A DNA stretch of 64,000 nt. Source: Lepiota brunneoincarnata. Lineage: Eukaryota > Basidiomycota > Agaricomycetes > Agaricales > Agaricaceae. This document shows, piece by piece, positions 56,538 to 64,000 of this stretch. Each line of letters begins with the position of its first letter. Position 1 is the stretch's first letter. The DNA lies in assembly GCA_023014365.1 (NCBI GenBank), contig JAEBUN010000054.1, positions 62,001-126,000 on the forward strand, in the 5' to 3' direction. Position numbers and translations under genes: made by a program. Under the pieces are notes generated by a model. It made no database searches. It saw nothing but the letters and a program-made list of their open reading frames with translations, and had not been told where the DNA came from.

Positions 56538-56663
56538 CCTTCCATCCAGAATGCCATCGCCACTCTCCCAGCAGGCTGCCCTTCTGACTCAGACCCAGAG
56601 GCCTGGTACTCAGCAGCACAACAGGTGGACCAAGCCTGGATGGCAAATGAGGCATTCTGCTCT

Positions 56664-57019
56664 TGTTACGCTGGTTAGGCATCTGCAAGGCTCAATGCTG
56701 ATTAATGACAAGTTAACTGTTGAGTAGTGCTGAGCAAGTCTAAGGTGATGCCAAAGATCAGGAACAAATATGGTGTATAACAAGACAAAGCTAAGGATTA
56801 CAAGTAATACTTAGGTCTATATATACTACTGGGGTGACTGGCATGTGATAAAAGAGAGAATCACATGCAGATGTATGAGAATCACAGGCCAAAGGAGAAC
56901 TAACTATAGATGGGTGGTGGCATGTGATAAATAAATATAACTGGGCGCTGACAACTGGGTGGTGACATGTGATAAGTAGAAATAGACTGGGCAGGTGCAT
57001 AAATGGGAAAATGGTAACA
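56664..57019 (-). mobile_element. LTR (3') of a chromodomain Ty3/gypsy element
   Basis: 356 bp with inverted ends TGTTAC/GTAACA. Read on the minus strand it is preceded by the polypurine-like gggggtaa (57020-57027), which marks the start of a 3' LTR. The element interior lies to the right on the minus strand. It interrupts the gag of the older element at 53.9-56.66 kb. No second copy of this LTR was found up to 64 kb, so the 5' end of the element is missing. Confidence 0.8.
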
Positions 57020-57217
57020 TTACCCCCTTCTAATTTTCGAACTTTGTCTCGAAGCCAAAAGATGGCAGGATATAGGCATAGGGTACAGGTCATGGAAGTA
57101 GTCGTTTCTAGTTGTAGCCATAACCATCGTAGGCATAGTTGTAGTTGTTGTATTGGCCATCACCAATAATATTGTATGTTCGTCCAAAGGTATTGGGATA
57201 GCATTGCAGCCGATCTT

Positions 57218-58205
57218 TCAAGCGCAGCATTTCACTGATTCTGGTGGTAGACAGGACATGTTTCGCATGTAGTGTCCTGGTGCGGAGTGGTTGCAATAGC
57301 GGCAGGTGTATCAGGGACAGCTGTGTGCCCAGTGGCCAATTTGATGGCACTTGAAACAGCGATTTCTTCCAACATCATATGAATGGGTTGTTGCAGCTTG
57401 GGGTGTGATGGTGGGGGTGGTATGATGTTGAGGAGGTCTTTGCGGTAGGGGGTGGGTCTCCTGCTGTTGGCGGATTTCCATTTCGCTGGGTGAATTCGTC
57501 CACTGTTTGTCAGTCGAGTTCGGGGTGGTGGTGCTGAGGCAGGGGGTACAACAATAGGTGGGGTAACAGGGCTTGGAGGTTGTTCAGGTTGAACTTGTTG
57601 GTGGGTAGAGTGAACAGGGACTCGTTGAGATGGTCGATCGGTTGGCATAGGTTGAATTGGACTAGGGATTGTGGGTGCAATCCTGTACACCGGTTGTGGA
57701 GCTGCAATGCTCCGTGAAAATTCGACGGAAGGTGGGGTCAGTCCACAGGTGGTTGAACGTGTTTTGGTTTGCTTCTTTGACTTGTTTGATGCTTTGTTCG
57801 AGGCTGCGGAGGCAGAGGAGGTTTTTGTGGAGTTGGAAGAAGCCATCACAAACTTCTGTTGATACTGCTGGTGTTGGTGCGATAAGAAGCGAAAAGACGA
57901 GGGGTAGAGGCACTGTCGACTTCATTAATATAGTCGTTAACGGTAGTGACAAGCAGGGGAGCAGGGACAGTGGTTGGCGTTTCAGTGATGGGTGGAACAG
58001 GGACTGGGGGGAAGTGGTCTGTCGTGGTACTGCAGCTCAGGGGCGGTGTGTCTTCAGTGGTGTTAAGAGCGCTCTCAACGAGGAATTGGTAGAGGATGTG
58101 GTTGGAGTTGGGTTGTGCAGACAAAGATCTGGTGGTTCCATCTAATGTTGGTGGGGTAGAAATAAGAGCGGATTCAGATGGGAGAGATCTGACAGAAGAA
58201 GGCAT
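57218..58205 (-). pseudogene. 3' ORF downstream of pol: Pro-rich with two zinc knuckles
   Basis: Starts MPSSVRSLPSESALIS at 58205. After one frame change it continues as VNDYINEVDSAS, then FFQLHKNLLCLRSLEQSIKQ and FNHLWTDPTFRRIFTEH in one frame, with a long Ser/Thr/Pro-rich segment in another. It ends with a double zinc knuckle: CFKCHQIGHWAHSC (CX2CX4HX4C), a TGA, then CRYCNHSAPGHYMRNMSC. It lies after integrase and chromodomain on the same strand, close to the 3' LTR. Nucleic-acid-binding Gag-type knuckles are normally encoded at the 5' end; here they form an extra 3' ORF. I recall similar ORFs in other agaricomycete elements. Confidence 0.7.
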
Positions 58206-58239
58206 TGTGCTGTTAAATGAGATGGGGTGGTTTATTTAT

Positions 58240-61200
58240 GGTAGGGATGGCAGCAAGAACGACGTGGTTTCTTTGTGGCTTTAAGGGAACGAATAACAGG
58301 CATGTTTTCATCGTTTCGGTCAAGTCCTTTGAGTCGTTTGTACTCCATCAGGAATGCTACTGCGTCTCCTTCATCTTGTGTTCCAGGAATAATATTTCCA
58401 TCCAAAGTTTTGGGTCTGATTTCATCGGGTACCGATTTAAAATGGGACTTGGGTTCCCAGGTATTTTTGGATTCGGGCCATCCAAGCCACTTGACTAGAT
58501 ATTTGAAACAGTTTCGTCAGTTTTCGGTGGTTTAGTATAGCTTTGATTTTGTATACTTCTTCACCTTCAACGGTCAGGGGTGGGGGTCGGATGTAGTTGG
58601 GTCCATATGTTTCAGGTTTCAGTATACGGCATAAGGAGTTGGGCAGTGGAATATGGGGTGGATCTTCCAACTGTTTGGGGAGTTCGAGTTGATATGAAAC
58701 AGGGGACAAAATGTCAAGGATACAGAATGGTCTGAGACGTTTGGGGGCCATTTACGTGTGACATACAGGGTATTTAAGTTCCAGGCATCGAGCCAAACCA
58801 TTTGATTTTCGTGGAATGGGGTGAACTTTGATTGACAGTCAGTTTTCCATGTGTTTCATGGCGGTTTCGTGTGTGGTTTTAGCATTTCAGCAGGTATAAA
58901 TTGATTAGTTCCATGCAGTTGTTGACTGGTGGGAGATTCAGTTTCAAGGAGGATGGTGGGAAGTGCTTTCAGGTTGTATTCCCATAATGATTTCGAACTG
59001 GTGTTTGTTTTTGTAGGGTGTGCGGTTGGCTATTGTAGGCAAATTCAAGGAGGGGGAGGGCTTGTGACCAATTTTCAGGGTGATATGAGCAGAAAATGGA
59101 AAGATATGCTTGGGTCTCCTGGTGAGAGCATTCGGTTGCTCCATCCGCTTCAGGGTGGTAGGCCGTGGTCATTGCGGGGGTTATTTCAAGTCATTCTAAC
59201 AGTTTCTGGAATGAATGCGTGGTAAAGTGTGGGTTGCGGTCGGATATGATACGTTTGGGTAGGTCATAGCGCAGGTAGACTTTATTTAGAATGAATGTCG
59301 GCAATGTTGTCAGCAGTTGCGGTTTTGTTGGTAGCGGTGAGAATTACCCCCTTCGAGAGTCCATGGTCCACTATGGATAGAATTGAGTCAAAACCAGTGG
59401 AGGGAGGGAGGTCAGTGATGAGATCCATCACGATCTGAGTGAATGGGCAGTTTGAATTGGGTGCCAGGATAGGGGTAAATGCAGGCTTGGCAGGGTGTCG
59501 GTTAATTTTAAACTGTTGACAGTCAGCGCATCCTTTGACATAATCATGTGTGGAACTGGCCATACCAGGCCAGTAGAAATCACTGCTCCAATGCGTGAAG
59601 AGTTGTATAGATGCCATGGGTGTCCTGCAGGTAGGAGAATTATGATATTTCCATATGATACGTTGGCAGGAGTTCGAGGTCTTCCGGTGGGATGGTTCTA
59701 CCATTATAGGTAACAATTAGACCTTTTGGGGTTTGAGTTACAGAATATCGGGAATCTGTTGGAACGTATGGGGTGGTCATGAGGGCGGCGATTTCTTTGG
59801 TAGTGTGTGGGTTGTAATTATTATGACAAAGTATATCGTCACGGGTTTCCTGGTTGATGGTATTGACGAATATTGACTCAGGTAAGACCATCACTGATTT
59901 GTTATCCTCATCTTCATCAGGAATATGGTCGGGACATTGGGAAAGAGCATCAGCAGCAGGTATTTTTGTACTGGGTACATGCTCGATTTGGAGATTGAAG
60001 CGGGAGAGGAATTGATGCCAGCAGGCCTGACGTTGGTTTATGTCCTGCGGTTTCTTCCAGTAAGTAAGATTTTGGTGATCAGTACAAACTTTAACAGGGA
60101 AGGGTCCTCCTTCCAGATAATGACACCATTCTCCTAGGCAAGTAATTCACGGTCATGAATATCGTAGTTATGTTTGGCGGGCGTAAGGGTTTTTGATAGG
60201 AAGGCCACAGGGTGGTGTTGATTATTGATGTTGGTTTGATAAAGTACTGCTCTGGTAGCGTATTTTGATGCGTCGCATTCGATTTCAAATGGTTTTGATT
60301 GATCGGGCATTGTAAGCATGGGTTGCTTTGAAAATTGAAGTTTCAAGGCATCAAATGAGTCTCTGCATTCGTTGGTCCACTCGAATAGTCGTTTGGTTGA
60401 CATAAAGGCATTAAGGGGTCGGGTGATAGCGGAATAGCTGTGGATAAACTTCCGGTAGAAGTTACAGAAGCCTATAAATTTACAGACGTCTTTGGTACAT
60501 TTTGGTACAGGCCATTGGGCAATTCTGGCTAGTTTGACAGGATCCATCTTGATTTTGTCAGGTGTGATGATCATACCAAGGTATTCCATACAGTCGCGGT
60601 AGAATTTGCATTTCTTGGTTTTGAGATAGATGTCATTCAGGGCCAAACACTTGAGAACTTCTTCCATAATGCGATCGTGTTCTTCCTGGTCACAGGTGAA
60701 GATGAGTATACGACAATTCCTCCTTTGCGAATCGGGGACAATAAAATGTTGGCCATGAATGCTTGGAAAGTCGCAGGGGAATTGCACATTCCGAAGAACA
60801 TGATGGTCAGTTCAAATAATCCAAGCAGGGTGTTAAATGCACCTTTCCATTCATCTCCTTTCTTGATACGAATATTGTTGTATCCGGTGCGGACATCGAG
60901 TTTGGAGAATATACGGGCTCCTTTGAGCTTATCCATAATCTCGGTAACCATTGGGATTCGGTATGCATTTTTGACTGTATGCTTATTGACATAGCGGTAA
61001 TCTTGGCAGGGGCAGAGTGAACCATCCTTCTTGTCGACGAAGAAGAACAGAGAGGCCATCGGGGATTTCAACGGGTGGATATAACCTTTACGAAGGTTAT
61101 CAGAAATGAACTCTTTCAAAGAGTTGTCCTGGTTCGGAGAAAGTTTGTAAGCTTTCATTGCGACAGGTTTAAACTTGGGTTTTAATTTGATAGCATGGTC

Positions 61201-61500
61201 ATAGGATCATCGGGGAGGGAATCGTTCAGCAGCTTTCTTGCTGAAACGACTCAACCATTGGTGGAATCAGTGGGGAACTTTAATGGCGGGGTCATCGACC
61301 TTTTTGTCTCCGTGTCTAATTGCAAGTTCTGTAGCCTGACTAGTTCGGTTGATCTCGAGCTCCACGTGAGCAAGTTCAGCAGGTGTACTAATGATCTGAC
61401 ACATCTCAGACTCTAGAGAGAACTCTTCATAGTCCTCATCAAGGAGAGGTTCATAGATTGGTTCATGCGGGGTGTAGGAAAACTTTCCTTCAGGGTTAAA
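58240..61500 (-). pseudogene. Ty3/gypsy pol with chromodomain, decayed
   Basis: From right to left: a linker ending LDEDYEEFSLES; RT start [40 protein letters not shown]; first RT Asp in [39 protein letters not shown], where the LDD box is deleted. Then [26 protein letters not shown], RNase H start FEIECDASKYATRAVLYQ and NYDIHDRELLA. Next come integrase zinc finger and core (DFYWPGMASSTHDYVKGC, MDLITDLPPSTGFDSILSIV, AYHPEADGATECSHQETQAY). Last is a chromodomain (KYLVKWLGWPESKNTWEP) near 58.5 kb. Many frameshifts and stops. The order RT-RNaseH-IN-chromodomain defines a chromovirus-type Ty3/gypsy retrotransposon. Confidence 0.9.
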
Positions 61501-62880
61501 TGCATTTAATTGGTCACTGTGAGACCCTAGGGGTTGTAAAATACGACGTTAAAGAGTGAAGTGTGTAAATAGTTACAGATAGTGTTGTTTCTCAAGATGT
61601 AGGAAAAAAACGATGTTTTCGGTAAGGTCATTTTCAACAGTAAGTCTCGATATTTACGCCAGATAATGTCATGGGTATAACGATGTAATATATGGTGGTC
61701 CAGAGGAGTGGTAAAAACACCTCAAAGGGGGGGAATAGGGTATACCATACATATTATTGTTTTTCAGGCCTTAGGAAAGCGCAACAGTTTTAGTAAGATC
61801 GCTTTTCATTGGTAAACATGGATATCAAGTATTGGAATATGATACTGGAGGTTTTATGTCATCAGCAGGAGAGAAGGATCTACTTATAGCACTCATCCTG
61901 TTTGGCAAGCTGGTGGGTTAGACGAAATATTAGCAGTATTCAGGGCATCTGTTTGGCCACAGCCCATAGTTGTCATCGTTGTTGTTATTTGTCAATGAAT
62001 ACCAACCCTGACAATGGAGTGGAGTGTTTGATGAACGAGGTGCGGACATGTTGTAAAAAAAAAACCGGAGCTGTACCTTTATATCCAAATTATAATCATT
62101 CTCAAGTTTCAAGTTAGGATGGAGTGAGGAAAAATAAAGCGCAACCTCGTCACTGTTGTGCATGTTTGCAACAACATTGCATCCATCACCACACCTGCCC
62201 CCAACTACCATCATCACACCCGCCCTCAACTGCCATCATTACACCTGCCCTCAGTCAGCTATCACAGCTCCCAACCACATGTATTATTATATTTATTCAC
62301 GCAATCCACTGTGCAAAGGTGAACCCAAGTGGAGGGGAGAGGAAACGAGTGAGATAGGGCACTGGAAAGGGCGGCGGCGGACTTCAGGGACGAAACTTTC
62401 ACAAGTTCTTGGAGATAGGAATGTGGATTGGGTCCTGATGTGAGTATTTGATGAAATAAATTAGATAGCTGACAAAAGAGGGAGGTTTAGGGGTGAAAAA
62501 CATAGCTCGGATACTGATAGCCGCCACCACTGGACAGTGTGGGTGTTCAACAACAAGCACGCCGTCGCAACATTCCATCTTTATGGACACAATGGCGCGT
62601 CGCCAGGGGTGCAGCTTTTCACGAATGGAGGAAGATGGAGGGTCGGGGGAAAGAGTCTGGACGAGGTGGCATGTTATGACTGGTGAACTGTTGGGGCGAT
62701 CTATAAAATTGTATCATTATATCTTGATGTATTTTTTGGCATTTTTTGGACGATCTACAAGCGATTTCAGTTGAATCAAACAACTCATCAACCGGGTCTT
62801 CACCATATAGGCGCCTTTGTTGCCCGTTTCTCTGCACATAGTGACTTTCGCTGTATGCTGGTCATAATGTGCTCACCTCA
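61501..62880. other. Unassigned, transposon-associated DNA
   Basis: The 5' part of the chromodomain element (gag, protease, 5' LTR) should lie here but nothing of them was recognised. A short degenerate repeat, catcattacacctgccctcaa-like, occurs about three times at 62197-62270. A run of A at 62056-62065 and a G-run at 61729-61735 are the only other marks. Confidence 0.35.
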
Positions 62881-63345
62881 TCACAGAATGTTTTTGGTTT
62901 GTAGCACCTGGACTTGTGTAGTGAGGGTAATATGAGCGGTCAACTGTTGCGATAGGATGGCTTTAAGGGTGGAGACATTTCCACGTTCATGTTCAAGGTC
63001 GCTTTTGCATAATTGTAGATCTTTGTTGGCATCACGTAGTTCTCGTTCTTGCTTCTTGAGGTCCATTTCGATGTCCATAATTTCACGAGCATGCTGCTTT
63101 TTGAGGTTCTTGATCTCGTCAGAGGCATTAACAAGCTCTCAGCATTGATTAAGTTCTTGCGATCGTGCAGTAGCAAGGTTGTGAGAAAGGGCAACATGGT
63201 TGGCCTGCAGCTCTGCAGCTTTGGCCTGCTCTGCCTCCATATCCATGGCCAGATGGGGGGCATCAACTGCCCTTGCAGATTCGATGGAAGTGAGCTGTTC
63301 CTGTAACTTGGAGAGGACTGTGGAAGAAGCACCTTCACAGGACTG
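62881..63345 (-). pseudogene. Kinesin-14-like coiled-coil fragment
   Basis: The minus-strand frame reads STVLSKLQEQLTSIESARAV, MEAEQAKAAELQANHVALSH, a TGA, then LVNASDEIKNLKKQHAREIM, DIEMDLKKQERELRDANKDL, CKSDLEHERGNVSTLKAILS and QQLTAHITLTTQVQVLQTKN. It ends in TGA. Heptad spacing and wording resemble the stalk just before the motor of fungal C-terminal kinesins (Kar3/KlpA class). No motor domain (for example GQTGSGKT) was found on either side. It is a captured or interrupted exon of a host gene within transposon-rich DNA. The family call rests on memory of coiled-coil sequences, which are easily confused. Confidence 0.55.
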
Positions 63346-63539
63346 ACGACACTGCTAATGCACTCGGTTTCCTCTCTCCTATCACCTTCATCACCTCGGA
63401 TGAGATCAAGGCCAAGGTGGCGGCTGCGCGAATCGTCCACTCGAATTACTCATCCAAGATATCTGAGAGACACCAAGTACGTAGCTACTGGCCTGTAATG
63501 GTGGACTTGAATGGTTTGCAAATCAACATGATCGGAGCC

Positions 63540-63988
63540 TTAATCCACCTGGATCTCCATATCAGGGCTTCGATCTACAATGGCCCACGCACCCCTGTCT
63601 AATATCCTTCCAACAACACACTGCACTGTACTTAGATCGACAACTTCATCAACACCACAATCCTTATTACTGTAATAATAAATGCCACTCTTCTGTGTTG
63701 CCTTGACACCACAAATAAGTACCAGAATAACGGTTGTTGGCATGGCTAAGTCGAGTTGTGGTGTGGACAGGAGTTCCAGAACTAGGATACGCTTTAGTTG
63801 GCCAAAGAAATCACATGGCCTGAATTCTGGTGTTCTTCTCTTTCGGTGAGCATGCCAATCCACAAGTTGAGTATACTGGAATGAAGAACATTCAGATACC
63901 ATATGCAGGAAGGGGCATAGCACTCAACTTGCACAAAGGATGCATCCCGACTGTCCTCTCTCTTCCCAACTAAGTCACGGGCAATCAT
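63540..63988 (-). pseudogene. Transposon-associated ORF of unknown function, fragment
   Basis: Two overlapping minus-strand frames join as NLWIGMLTEREEHQNSGHVI, AMPTTVILVLICGVKATQKS, DCGVDEVVDLSTVQCVVGRI and DRGAWAIVDRSPDMEIQVD before the stop at 63540. The combination VDLSTVQCVVGRxxDRGxWAIVDR is one I have seen in repeated agaricomycete ORFs linked to large DNA transposons. Neither catalytic residues nor a start are visible; the upstream part runs off the window. Confidence 0.5.
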
Positions 63989-64000
63989 GAGATCACCTCC

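Larger units (their letters stand above)
53948..56663 (+). pseudogene. Ty3/gypsy gag, split by two later insertions
   Basis: ATG at 53948 (MTIEEAIGSLLTDMVAVQAQ). A TGA at 54065-54067 and another at 54551-54553 interrupt the frame. Between them is clear gypsy Gag: PPKFDREHAKGHAFLNACQL, YIRLSADQFCSDEQKI, FTDWWDFTEQFKSWFFPVNA, then TVEDYL. The reading then jumps over a Tc1/mariner element (54578-56129) to DTFKVLISKSGYQDHQVIVV and KFHQGLCPS. Next it jumps over a solo LTR (56216-56537) to IQNAIATLPAGCPSDSDPEA and VDQAWMANEAFCSCY. It ends where another LTR begins at 56664. No pol of this element remains in the window. Confidence 0.88.

Overview
This is nuclear DNA of a filamentous basidiomycete, most likely an Agaricomycete. 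The genes are split by many introns of about 45-65 bp. The protein families point the same way: DUF6533-type membrane proteins, a divergent G-protein alpha subunit, a small cysteine-rich secreted protein typical of mushroom genomes, and chromodomain Ty3/gypsy elements. Gene models were built by hand from splice sites and reading-frame phase; exon coordinates are in the entries.

Left part, about 1-38.8 kb: a gene-bearing region. In order: (1) a GPI-anchored GH16 glucanase (minus strand) that shares a 123-bp divergent promoter with an unrecognised 639-aa protein; (2) a mitochondrial ornithine-type carrier; (3) a cysteine-rich secreted protein; (4) an eight-exon short-chain dehydrogenase; (5) three DUF6533-type membrane-protein paralogues at 17.3, 20.1 and 29.4 kb plus a tail fragment of a fourth at 9.5 kb; (6) ATP synthase subunit k; (7) mitochondrial ribosome recycling factor; (8) a second short-chain dehydrogenase carrying one frameshift; (9) an RRG7-like mitochondrial nuclease-fold protein; (10) a 17-exon G-alpha-like gene and a truncated G-alpha paralogue. 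Three decayed copies of one LTR-retroelement family (LTR-A) lie at 15-16, 24-25.5 and 39-40.5 kb. Four of the genes act in mitochondria (carrier, Atp19, RRF, RRG7), but they are not arranged as one functional unit.

Right part, about 38.9-64 kb: almost entirely mobile DNA, nested several layers deep. It holds a head-to-tail array of Helitron-like non-autonomous units with a solo LTR inside, a decayed DDE transposon with terminal inverted repeats, two generations of a Tc1/mariner element, and a Ty3/gypsy gag split by another Tc1/mariner element and a second solo LTR. Beyond these come a chromodomain Ty3/gypsy element (minus strand) with its reverse-transcriptase active site deleted and a zinc-knuckle 3' ORF, then a decayed kinesin-14 coiled-coil fragment. 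Removing the two insertions from the gypsy gag restores a continuous reading through both sites, which fixes the order of insertion.

The most interesting items are: a 4-nt micro-exon at the switch II codons of the G-alpha gene, conserved in its broken paralogue; a 6-nt micro-exon in the GH16 gene; a GC-AG intron inside the G-alpha P-loop; the tandem Helitron-like array; and Tc1/mariner ends in which the inner and outer motifs of each terminal repeat face each other.
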